Shown here: positions 8,371-16,536 of the stretch, one piece after another
Numbering within the stretch: position 1 is the stretch's first letter
How the letters are laid out: every line of letters begins with the position of its first letter
Assembly: GCA_017464345.1 (NCBI GenBank)
Contig: JAFUAH010000007.1
Span: 41,916 to 105,915 of the forward strand
Length of the DNA stretch: 64,000 bases
Source of the DNA: Bacteroidaceae bacterium
GTDB taxonomy: Bacteria; Bacteroidota; Bacteroidia; Bacteroidales; Bacteroidaceae
Direction: 5' to 3'
The notes under the pieces: generated by a model
Told to the model about the DNA's origin: nothing
The model's input: only the letters and a program-made list of their open reading frames with translations
Database searches by the model: none
Position numbers and translations under genes: made by a program

Positions 8371-9941
8371 CGGATAATGAATTTATAGATGTTACGTCCG
8401 CGACAGCCCACCACGGCGGCATTGCCCACGGCGATGGGCGAAGACTCGAAGTTGAAGCCCACAGGGCGCTTGCAGAGCACCTCGCCCGTCAGTCCGCGGA
8501 TGACGTAGGCCGTGCCACTGGCATCGCCGGTGAAGATAAACATTTCGCCCTGCTCGTTCAGGTAGGGGATGGGCGACGACCATGCAAAGTTGTTGTAGGG
8601 CACGGTGTAGGCCACCTCACCCGTCTGGGTGTTGATGGCTGTCAGCTCACCAGCATGGCGGGCGGCACCGTTGCGACAGATGTTGACAAAGATGAGGTTC
8701 TTGCAGTCGCCGAGTCCCAGCAGCGGAGTGGCATACATGCCGCCGTCCAGCGTCTTGCCGGGCAGTTCGATGCGGCGGCACGGTATCAGCTGCTCCCATG
8801 CGCGTTCGCCCGTCAGTCCGTTCAACTTCACGAAGTGGCACGTACCGCTGGCACCCTGTTTATCGACCTCACAAGCCGTATAGACGTAAGGCACGCCACC
8901 CTCCTCGCGACAGACAATGGTGCCGTCCGAGTCGTCGTGGTTGCGGTAGTGCCAGACAGGACGCAGATTGTTGAGATTGATGCACAGGATGTTGCCGTGG
9001 TTGTCGCCAAAGTATCCGTAGTTCTTATAGACGCACAGGCTGCTCTCGATACCCGGGGCTACACCGTTCACGCGATAGCGCATGACACTGACACGGCGCA
9101 ACTGGCCCTGACTGCGCTCGTACTTATAGACGCTGCCGTTTTCGCCGCACCAGAAGAGGTAACCTCCGGCCACGATAGCATTGGAGTCGAAGGCATTCCA
9201 GCCGCGCCATGCCTTGGGGTCGGGGCCAAAGAAGAAGGTGCGCTCGTGGCGCAGCAGGTCGAAGGCTTGACAGCCGAAGGGCCCGCTGGTGCGCGGTACG
9301 CCCTGTCCGCAGTAGAGGTTCTTGTATTCGGGATCCAGCGACATGGTGCCCTTCACCACGTTACCCAAGTCCAGAGGCTGGCGACTGGCCTTTCCCGTCT
9401 GGAAGTTGATGAAGTAGGCTTTGCCGCAAAGCGAGCCGACGATGATTTCCTCGCGGCCAAAGTCTGCAGTCAGTCCGGGCGACTGCTGGCGGAAGGCTGC
9501 AGTGTCGGCCGGGCTCCATGCAACGTACAGTGGCTGGCCAGTCCATCCCGTACCGCCGCCCCAGGTGCCGAAGCGTGTGTTCGTGGTGTCGTAGGCGGTC
9601 TGGAACATCCATGCCTCCTCTATCACGCTGGGGGTGCCTTTCACACGCCCACCAAAGTTAGCGTTGCGCAGCAGGTTCTTACGGAAGACGCACACGTTCG
9701 GGCTCTCGGCATATCGGTCGTCGAAGTCCCGCAGCGGTGCCTCCAGGCTGTCCGCATCTTCTATCTGATAACTGATGGTTCCCACCGACGCATAGTTGGT
9801 ATCAGGCAGATACACCAGAGTCTCCACCACAGGGGTATCGCCCATCAGCGTGTCCTGTCCATTTTCATCAGCTTGGGCTCTGTGTCCACTGCAGCCTATG
9901 GCTACTAAAGCAAACAAACTAATAGTAATCTGTGTCTTCAT
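8367..9941 (-). CDS. PQQ/WD-like beta-propeller lipoprotein (524 aa)
   Basis: The N-terminus has a lipoprotein signal with Cys at position 17 (LVAIGC). The rest consists of repeated beta-propeller strands of the PQQ/BamB type, with recurring G-x-V/A-Y-x-x-D/N and L-x-G-x-x-x-W patterns such as LTGERAWEQ and LTGEVLCKR. A domain of this type usually acts as a binding or scaffold surface; no dehydrogenase catalytic residues are evident. It heads the unit with the esterase and the BNR enzyme and has its own promoter at 9968-9999. A periplasmic or surface role in handling a glycan or its products is an inference. Confidence 0.65.
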   Translation of the reverse strand: MKTQITISLFALVAIGCSGHRAQADENGQDTLMGDTPVVETLVYLPDTNYASVGTISYQIEDADSLEAPLRDFDDRYAESPNVCVFRKNLLRNANFGGRVKGTPSVIEEAWMFQTAYDTTNTRFGTWGGGTGWTGQPLYVAWSPADTAAFRQQSPGLTADFGREEIIVGSLCGKAYFINFQTGKASRQPLDLGNVVKGTMSLDPEYKNLYCGQGVPRTSGPFGCQAFDLLRHERTFFFGPDPKAWRGWNAFDSNAIVAGGYLFWCGENGSVYKYERSQGQLRRVSVMRYRVNGVAPGIESSLCVYKNYGYFGDNHGNILCINLNNLRPVWHYRNHDDSDGTIVCREEGGVPYVYTACEVDKQGASGTCHFVKLNGLTGERAWEQLIPCRRIELPGKTLDGGMYATPLLGLGDCKNLIFVNICRNGAARHAGELTAINTQTGEVAYTVPYNNFAWSSPIPYLNEQGEMFIFTGDASGTAYVIRGLTGEVLCKRPVGFNFESSPIAVGNAAVVGCRGRNIYKFIIR

Positions 9942-9967
9942 CGTACTTTAATATATGTATTCGCCCA

Positions 9968-9999
9968 CAAAGTTAGGTATTTTTTGACAAAAAAACAAA
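9968..9999 (-). promoter_or_regulatory. Promoter of the propeller lipoprotein unit
   Basis: Minus strand TTTG (9996-9999), 20-bp spacer, TAACTTTG (9968-9975), matching the Bacteroidetes promoter consensus. It is 27 bp upstream of the start codon at 9941. Confidence 0.7.
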
Positions 10000-10036
10000 G
10001 AAAAGGTAAACAGCGACTATAACTTCGAATAAACCA

Positions 10037-10073
10037 AATACACCTGCCATCGTCAGCATATGGCAGGTGTATT
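10037..10073 (-). terminator. Perfect 14-bp hairpin after comM
   Basis: The arms 10037-10050 and 10060-10073 are exact complements (AATACACCTGCCAT) around a 9-nt loop. The hairpin starts 2 bp beyond the comM stop. On the minus strand the flank is U-rich but not a clean run; on the plus strand it has six Ts. Confidence 0.75.
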
Positions 10074-10075
10074 TT

Positions 10076-11650
10076 TTATATTCCTCTCTCTGCCCAGTCG
10101 CCACGGTCGAGGTTTCTATAACCTATGGCCTCGGCGATGTGCATGGACTGAACTTTCTCGCTGCCGGCAAGGTCGGCGATGGTGCGAGCAACCTTGAGGA
10201 TGCGGCTGTAGGCACGGGCAGAGAGTTTAAGGCGCTCCATGGCCATGCGGAGCATATCCATAGATGATGCATCAGGTTCGGCGAACTGATGGAGCATGCG
10301 TTCCGTCATCTGGGCATTGCAATGAGGCCTACCCCCACCCCCTCCCAAAGAGGAGGGGAGTGAAGCAAAGCGCTCAGTCTGGATATTGCGGGCACGGATG
10401 ACGCGCTCACGAATGGCTGACGAGGGCTCGCCCGGTGTCATCTTGCTCAGTTCGGCGAAGGGCACGGCTTGTATCTCGCACTGAATATCGATACGGTCGA
10501 GCAGGGGGCCAGAAATCTTGCTCATGTATTGTTGAATGCGACCTGGGGTGCAGGTGCAATGGTGGGTGGGGTCGCCATAATAGCCACAGGGACAGGGGTT
10601 CATGGAAGCTACGAACATGAACGAAGCTGGATAGGTGACAGCGTACTTTGCACGAGATATATTGATGACGCGATCCTCCAGCGGTTGGCGCAGGACTTCG
10701 AGAACAGAACGCGAAAATTCAGGCAATTCATCGAGAAAAAGCACACCATTGTGAGCCAGAGAGATTTCGCCCGGCTGCGGATTAAGACCACCGCCAACAA
10801 GAGCTACCTGAGATATTGTATGGTGAGGACTGCGGAAAGGACGCTGTGCAATGAGCGATGTATCCCGACTGAGTTTTCCTGCAACGGAGTGTATCTGGGT
10901 GGTCTCCAGACTTTCGGAAAGAGAGAGTGGGGGCAAAATGGTGGGCAAGCGTTTGGCCATCATGGATTTTCCACTCCCTGGCGGACCTATCATAATCAGG
11001 TTGTGCCCCCCGGCTGCAGCAATCTCCATAGCACGCTTTACTGACTCCTGGCCCTTGACATCTGCAAAATCCAGTTCGTATTCGTTCTGCCGTTGGTAAA
11101 ACTCCTTACGAGTGTCTATCTCCGTCGGTGAAATAGCGGTTTCCGGATGGTTGAGCAAATCGATGACTTCAGCAATATGCTCCGCACCATAGACTTTGAT
11201 ACGATTTACAACAGCTGCTTCGCGTATATTCTGCTTGGGAACTATTAGCCCCTCATAGCCCATCTCACGGGCCATGATGGCAATGGGCAAGGCTCCACGG
11301 ACGGGTAGGAGCGAACCATCAAGACTTAGTTCGCCAACCATCAAGTACTTGCTGAGATGTTCAAGACTCACCTCATCGTCTGTTGCCAGTATGCCTATGG
11401 CTATGGGCAAATCATAAGCTGAGCCTTCCTTCTTCAGGTCGGCTGGGGTCAGATTGACCGTGAATGTGTTCGTGGGAAAACGATAGCCACTGTTCTGAAT
11501 GGCTGCCACAATACGCTGGTGGCTCTCCTTGACAGCATTGTCGGGCAGACCTACGAGGAAAAAATTTATTCCCCGTGAAGAATTGACTTCGGCCGTGACA
11601 GGGATTGCTTGAAGTCCCTGCACGGCCGAAGTATGAATTTTAACTAACAT
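10076..11650 (-). CDS. comM: YifB/ComM family Mg-chelatase-like AAA+ ATPase (524 aa)
   Basis: Full-length ComM/YifB. It has the N-terminal ChlI-like domain (opening MLVKIHTSAVQGL, with P-x-x-L-K-K-E-G-S-x-Y-D-L-P), Walker A GPPGSGKSMMAKRLP, Walker B LFLDELPEF, and the C-terminal domain with cysteines CPCGYYGDP...CTC. ComM helicases promote branch migration during natural transformation, so it may work with DprA (28712-29842). Two oddities are visible. It follows the GH85 gene by only 9 bp, as though joined to the PUL transcript. It also carries an in-frame C-rich palindromic element at residues about 431-441 (SSLGGGGGRPH), in the region where family members are variable. Confidence 0.92.
   Translation of the reverse strand: MLVKIHTSAVQGLQAIPVTAEVNSSRGINFFLVGLPDNAVKESHQRIVAAIQNSGYRFPTNTFTVNLTPADLKKEGSAYDLPIAIGILATDDEVSLEHLSKYLMVGELSLDGSLLPVRGALPIAIMAREMGYEGLIVPKQNIREAAVVNRIKVYGAEHIAEVIDLLNHPETAISPTEIDTRKEFYQRQNEYELDFADVKGQESVKRAMEIAAAGGHNLIMIGPPGSGKSMMAKRLPTILPPLSLSESLETTQIHSVAGKLSRDTSLIAQRPFRSPHHTISQVALVGGGLNPQPGEISLAHNGVLFLDELPEFSRSVLEVLRQPLEDRVINISRAKYAVTYPASFMFVASMNPCPCGYYGDPTHHCTCTPGRIQQYMSKISGPLLDRIDIQCEIQAVPFAELSKMTPGEPSSAIRERVIRARNIQTERFASLPSSLGGGGGRPHCNAQMTERMLHQFAEPDASSMDMLRMAMERLKLSARAYSRILKVARTIADLAGSEKVQSMHIAEAIGYRNLDRGDWAERGI
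10328..10360. repeat. Single copy of the C-rich palindromic element inside comM
   Basis: A C-rich lead followed by CCCCTCCC...GGAGGGGAG, a palindrome of the same family found as inverted doublets in the M16 peptidase, wbqC and mnmG genes. Here one half-element is present and is translated in frame as a Gly-rich segment. Confidence 0.65.
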
Positions 11651-11659
11651 AATATGTGA

Positions 11660-14600
11660 CTACCGAATCACTATCTTACGGGTACGGATGACACCCTGGT
11701 TCTGCATCTTGATGATGTAGAGACCCGGAGTGAACGCTGCCGTGGATACAGAAGAACCATCATTCACAAAGCGGACGAAACGACCATCACTGGTGTAGAC
11801 CCAAGCCTTCTGTACATTAGTGAACTGCAACTGCCCATTGCTAACAAGAGCCTCAGATGCACCACCCTTAACAACATTGATGCCTACGGGTATCAGGTTT
11901 TCTGGTTCATCGGCAACACCCTCGTCGCGCGTCTTTACAACGGTACGTTCCTCATTGTCACCGGTTATTTCTACAGGGAAGTCTATGGAGAATCCCTTAG
12001 CCGTCAGACCTGTGGGACCAGGATGTGCAGCCCAAGCATCCGTGAAGACGATACGCAGACGACACTTACCCCGAACGGCATCCACGGGAACCTTGAAGGT
12101 GAAAGGAACAAGAGGACTGCTACTCCATCCATTAGCATGAAGCGGGCTGCCTGTCAAAGAACCTGCCTGCGTATTTGTGATGTCATTGTTAGTATTGGCC
12201 GTACCCTGCTCTACAATAAGTTCGTCGGTCGTACCTTCGAAGTAACCATTACAGTTCCAGTCAATATAGGCCTTCATAATACACCACTGCAGACCATCGC
12301 TCGAATTCAGATATACATAGTTCAGATTGATGTCATCACCCTGCTTCACTTTCAGTACATTATCCTTGGCAAAGATGTAGTTGGTGCTGTCGGTGTTGGC
12401 CTTGCCCACATAGTTCAGGTTACCGTTGGTGGCACCCGTGGTGGTGACAGAAGTCAGGTAACGAGTCTGTATAGCGGTCAGATAGCCATCGGCTGCCGAG
12501 TTGATGGTGCTTGTAGCATAGCTGGGGCCCTCACCCTGATCTTCAGCAGGTACATTCTCACTGCGAGGCACCTCTACCCAAATCGGTTCACTATAAGTCT
12601 TCAGATCGGTGCTGACAGAGCGTACACCAACGAAAGGCTTTGTCTCGGTATCCATGGCTATGTCACCCACAAACGATGCCCAGCTCTTTACATGGCTAAC
12701 CACACTGACACGTCCATCCTCACCATCCTTATAGAGGACCTCGAAGTGGTCGATATTGGCATCGTCATTGAAGACCATACCATATGCTGCACGGTCGGTA
12801 CCCGTGGCATCTACCTGCCAACTCAGTTTCACGGACAGTTTCTTCGTCGTCTCGCTACGAACATCTACCAACAAGTCCTTCACTGCAGCCGGCTTCACTT
12901 CTACTTCGTCGTTTAACTCCAGTTTACCCACCAGCAGTTTATAGGCACCGCTGCCCTTAACACGCAGGCCAACGAAATCAATCTGGTCAGTGGCACTGAT
13001 ACCCTCGAGCTTGACCTCCTTCTCTTCCCAATTTTTGCCCGTCGTGCCGCCCACGGCATATTCCTTCCATTCACTGCCAATCTTCAGGATAAGGGAGAGC
13101 CCCGTCTCGTTCTCACCCTCCAAGCCTGTCTTCACAGCCACCTTGGCGTACGGTGTACCACCGTTGCCCGTCAGTTTGGTGCGGAAGAGGATGATGTCTG
13201 TGCCAGTGGCCTTGGCCGTACCGGCAATACGCAGACAGGCACCACCCATGTAGGCATCGTCAATAGTGAACTCGGGCTGCAGGTTGCTGGCAGCCGTCGT
13301 GGTGCCTGCATTATATACCAGCCAACGATAAGTGGGCACAAGATCCTGGGTGGACATGTTGTACCACGGGCCAGCTGTCTGCTTGCCTTTGTAGTTATAG
13401 ACCTCACCGGCACCTGTGTTGAAATAGGTGTGGAAGGGGAGTTTGCCCTGAATGGCCGAACGCTCGGGGAAGTAGGTACTGATGCCACCGAACTTCGACA
13501 GAGGAGGTGTAGTACCGCTCCAAGCCCACTCATTACCCGTATTCTGCATCGTCGGACGATTAGCCGGGTTGCGATTGCCACCTGAGAACGCACGCTCATA
13601 GAGAGCCTGCAAGTTGGCCTGGAATGAGCTGGCATCCGTGCCCACGTTATTGCTCCAGAAACGGCTGTTGGCATGTTCACCCCAGAGCACCATACCCATG
13701 TCGTTGCCATTGAAGCGAGTCCACGTGCGGTTCATGGTCACAATCCATGCACCGGCATACAGACCGTCGGTAGTGCCCATGGCATTCTTAGCAGCCGTTA
13801 GGGAAGCGTTGAAGGTCGTGGCAAAATCATTGCTCATGTAGTTGAGGAAAGTATCAGCCGTACGTCCCTCCGAGTTACCGAAAATGGCATTGGCATTATA
13901 AGCAGTCAACGTGGACTGACTGGTATACAGGCCAATGTGGAAATTGTTGAAACCCTTCTCGGCAGCCTTCTTGTAAAGAGCCTTGTGAAAGGCCACTACG
14001 TCAGCATTTGAGTAAGAGGTATCCTCCCAGTTGTAATTGATACCGTCACTACCGAAGTAAAGTAAAATGTTAATGACAGGTTCTACATACTTGTACGTGC
14101 CGTCGGCATTCTTTTCACTAATGAGTTTGCTATATGCCTGATCACCAGAGCCCGCCGTCCAGCTCTCGAAGAACTTAATACCGGAGAGTATGTCGGTGCC
14201 GTTCTGATGAGCGGCATCTACCCAACAACCGGGTGCTTGGAAGAGACCATGATTCCACGAGCCAAACATGTGAGTGTAGTTCCATAGCGAGTAGGTGTCG
14301 TCACCCGTATTGGTATTGGGATAGCCACCTGTACCCCTGGCTGCACCCATGGGGGTATTCATCCAGAAGCGACGCGTGTTCTTAATATTCGGATTCAACT
14401 GATTGGCCTGGTCGTCGATAATCTCGGCCCGCCGCACATGGGAGCGCACGAACTCGATGTCGTTCATGTCGAAGCCAGCGGCTTCGAACTCGGCCTTCGT
14501 TGGGAACTGCCGACCATCCTGCAAAGCATTGTAGAAAAGTGTAAGCAGATTACTGTCATTGAAAGGTGAGAAGTTGAAAACATCCGTTGATGCACTTGGT

Positions 14601-14671
14601 CCATACTGTGCAAAAAGCGCAACTACACCAAATAACAAAGTTGCTAACGATGTTAGAAATCTTTTTTTCAT
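11660..14671 (-). CDS. Secreted GH85-type endo-beta-N-acetylglucosaminidase with GEVED domain and type IX-style tail (1003 aa)
   Basis: Signal peptide 1-21. Residues about 95-500 fit glycoside hydrolase family 85. A segment (150-171) has the arrangement CWVDAAHQNGTDILSGIKFF, followed by YFGSDGINYNWE, whose N214-x-E216 matches the catalytic Asn/Glu pair of GH85. These enzymes cut between the two GlcNAc residues of N-glycan cores. Next come beta-sandwich domains (500-720), a GEVED-like domain (about 740-910, with DWNCNGYFE and RLRIVFTD) and a sorting tail ending TRKIVIR. The gene lies 43 bp after susD in the same unit, which suggests that the PUL harvests N-linked glycans from host or dietary glycoproteins. 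Alternative: a related GH18-like activity, less likely given the N-x-E motif. Confidence 0.75.
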   Translation of the reverse strand: MKKRFLTSLATLLFGVVALFAQYGPSASTDVFNFSPFNDSNLLTLFYNALQDGRQFPTKAEFEAAGFDMNDIEFVRSHVRRAEIIDDQANQLNPNIKNTRRFWMNTPMGAARGTGGYPNTNTGDDTYSLWNYTHMFGSWNHGLFQAPGCWVDAAHQNGTDILSGIKFFESWTAGSGDQAYSKLISEKNADGTYKYVEPVINILLYFGSDGINYNWEDTSYSNADVVAFHKALYKKAAEKGFNNFHIGLYTSQSTLTAYNANAIFGNSEGRTADTFLNYMSNDFATTFNASLTAAKNAMGTTDGLYAGAWIVTMNRTWTRFNGNDMGMVLWGEHANSRFWSNNVGTDASSFQANLQALYERAFSGGNRNPANRPTMQNTGNEWAWSGTTPPLSKFGGISTYFPERSAIQGKLPFHTYFNTGAGEVYNYKGKQTAGPWYNMSTQDLVPTYRWLVYNAGTTTAASNLQPEFTIDDAYMGGACLRIAGTAKATGTDIILFRTKLTGNGGTPYAKVAVKTGLEGENETGLSLILKIGSEWKEYAVGGTTGKNWEEKEVKLEGISATDQIDFVGLRVKGSGAYKLLVGKLELNDEVEVKPAAVKDLLVDVRSETTKKLSVKLSWQVDATGTDRAAYGMVFNDDANIDHFEVLYKDGEDGRVSVVSHVKSWASFVGDIAMDTETKPFVGVRSVSTDLKTYSEPIWVEVPRSENVPAEDQGEGPSYATSTINSAADGYLTAIQTRYLTSVTTTGATNGNLNYVGKANTDSTNYIFAKDNVLKVKQGDDINLNYVYLNSSDGLQWCIMKAYIDWNCNGYFEGTTDELIVEQGTANTNNDITNTQAGSLTGSPLHANGWSSSPLVPFTFKVPVDAVRGKCRLRIVFTDAWAAHPGPTGLTAKGFSIDFPVEITGDNEERTVVKTRDEGVADEPENLIPVGINVVKGGASEALVSNGQLQFTNVQKAWVYTSDGRFVRFVNDGSSVSTAAFTPGLYIIKMQNQGVIRTRKIVIR

Positions 14672-14714
14672 AAGAGCAATATTTAAAGTTTTGACAATTC
14701 TAAAATCCCACTAT

Positions 14715-16511
14715 TTAGAAATTAGGAACATCTATATCCCACCATAGACGTGTGGCTTGCTGATCAGGGCCTCCCAAGGCACTAAGTCCTGTCTCCTGAA
14801 TGTCGCGCAGGGAAGAGTCGTCGGTGTTGGGGAATACACAGCGACGAATGATGTCACCCTCGTTGAGACTACCATCACCATCATCGGGGTTCAACACAGG
14901 GAACAACTTAGGATAACCTGTACGACGCAAGTCGGCCCATGCTTCAAAACTATTTGGGAAGCCTGCAATATACTTTTGGGTGATAATCTTCTCCAGTTTT
15001 GTTTCCTTGTCATCGCCGTCGTTCCATTTTACACCAATCTTTGTTAAACTAGGTTCATCGGGAACCCGCCCCAGAGGGTCGTGATAGGTATAGTCATACG
15101 CTGCCTCCAGATTCATGTAGGTGGCCATGGCACTGGTATAGGTAGGATCCGCGCCTACCATACGTTCATCCAGATAGCCATATTCAATGCCACGCTCATA
15201 GAACTCTTGAGCAGTCCCACCCATGTTCCAACCACGCACAGCACCTTCAGCGCGTAAGAAATCCACTTCCGACATCTTCATCAAATATAATGGTGCAATA
15301 GAAATGACATCAGGGACAAATTGGCTAAAACCAATCATGGGATTGGTGGCAAAACCTTGTCCTTGCCCAGGTGTTATACCCTCACGCAAGCCAACAATAC
15401 GTGATTTCTCCGGTAGCACCTCTCCCGTAACCTCATTGGTAAGTTTATTACCATTCTTGGCAAAGAGATATTCTGCATAGGGATGCCCCAAACTCATAAG
15501 CAGACTTTCAAACGATGCACTCAGCCGATTATCGCCCCAGCCATTCCAGATTTGCAATAGAGGATTAGTAAAGCCTAATATCAATGGAGAAAATGCCAGT
15601 TCCTGTTCAGGCCCCTCCACGACACCGGCAGCGACAGCCTCCTCCGCCCATTTCTGGGCCATTTCAGGATCCACTTTCACAATGCGCATGGCCATGCGCA
15701 GTTTTAGCGAATTGGCAAATCGAATCCAGGTATCCATACCTGTCTTACCCGTAATCAAATCCTGTGTGAGACGAGTATAGTCTGTCATCAGTTTCTGGAC
15801 TTTCGTTTTATACCATTCGGGGCGTGTATCATAGTGCTTCAGTACGTTCACTATAGTATCTATGTTTGCCTCAATAGTGAAATAGATACTACTCAAGTCA
15901 TTGTACGTAAAGGGCGATTCCTCACGATTAGCCTTAAAATCAGCATAGGGATAAGGGCCATAGATGTCTGCTACCTCTTGGGAGGCAAAGTCGAACATCA
16001 GCAAATAGATAGCCTTCATCTCTGGTATGGAATCAATGTCCGGATGGTTCAATATAGGTGCTATTGCATTCTTGACAATAAGATAAGAACTATTAGGCCC
16101 TGCATTGAAATCGTCGCTGACATCATAAGTGGACTCCAGTGTACCATACATAAAGTCGAAATGAGGCACCGTGCTGTACTGAGCATAATTATCAGGTCCC
16201 AGGCTATATTGACGCTGATAGGCGTGTTCGCCAGGCATGTCGCCGTTCTTGCCACCACGCATGGCAAACTGCCCCGTAATGGTCATACGCAAATAGGTGT
16301 CCAGCCGCTGAATGGCCTCATCCACTCCTGTCTCGCTGGGCACATATTCCAGATAACCTATAGAATCGGCCTTACCTTGCAATACCACATCCTCAGCTTG
16401 CATCTCGGTATACTGGTATTTGTCGTCAGGGTCGTCAAAATCCAAGCAAGAAGAAAATCCCAGACTGAGCGAGCTCAGTGCCAATACCATAAAGAATTTG
16501 TTTGCTTTCAT
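14715..16511 (-). CDS. SusD/RagB family outer-membrane lipoprotein (598 aa)
   Basis: Lipoprotein signal with Cys22 in SSCLDFDD. The sequence has the SusD-like_2 pattern: helical TPR-type regions, QLW-like aromatic segments, and the C-terminal signature KIITQKYIAGFPNSFEAWAD followed by LRRTGYPKL. SusD lipoproteins sit on the outside of the outer membrane, cover the SusC pore and bind the oligosaccharide. The gene starts 25 bp after the susC stop, with the GH85 gene next, the standard PUL order. The length is slightly above the family's usual 500-560 residues. Confidence 0.92.
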   Translation of the reverse strand: MKANKFFMVLALSSLSLGFSSCLDFDDPDDKYQYTEMQAEDVVLQGKADSIGYLEYVPSETGVDEAIQRLDTYLRMTITGQFAMRGGKNGDMPGEHAYQRQYSLGPDNYAQYSTVPHFDFMYGTLESTYDVSDDFNAGPNSSYLIVKNAIAPILNHPDIDSIPEMKAIYLLMFDFASQEVADIYGPYPYADFKANREESPFTYNDLSSIYFTIEANIDTIVNVLKHYDTRPEWYKTKVQKLMTDYTRLTQDLITGKTGMDTWIRFANSLKLRMAMRIVKVDPEMAQKWAEEAVAAGVVEGPEQELAFSPLILGFTNPLLQIWNGWGDNRLSASFESLLMSLGHPYAEYLFAKNGNKLTNEVTGEVLPEKSRIVGLREGITPGQGQGFATNPMIGFSQFVPDVISIAPLYLMKMSEVDFLRAEGAVRGWNMGGTAQEFYERGIEYGYLDERMVGADPTYTSAMATYMNLEAAYDYTYHDPLGRVPDEPSLTKIGVKWNDGDDKETKLEKIITQKYIAGFPNSFEAWADLRRTGYPKLFPVLNPDDGDGSLNEGDIIRRCVFPNTDDSSLRDIQETGLSALGGPDQQATRLWWDIDVPNF

Positions 16512-16536
16512 ATCCTTATGAAGTTTTTAGAACGGA

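Noticed and set aside
12023-12916. Open frame of 297 codons on the plus strand within the GH85 gene
   Set aside because: It is antisense to the C-terminal domains of the GH85 protein, with no signal peptide, promoter or motif of its own.
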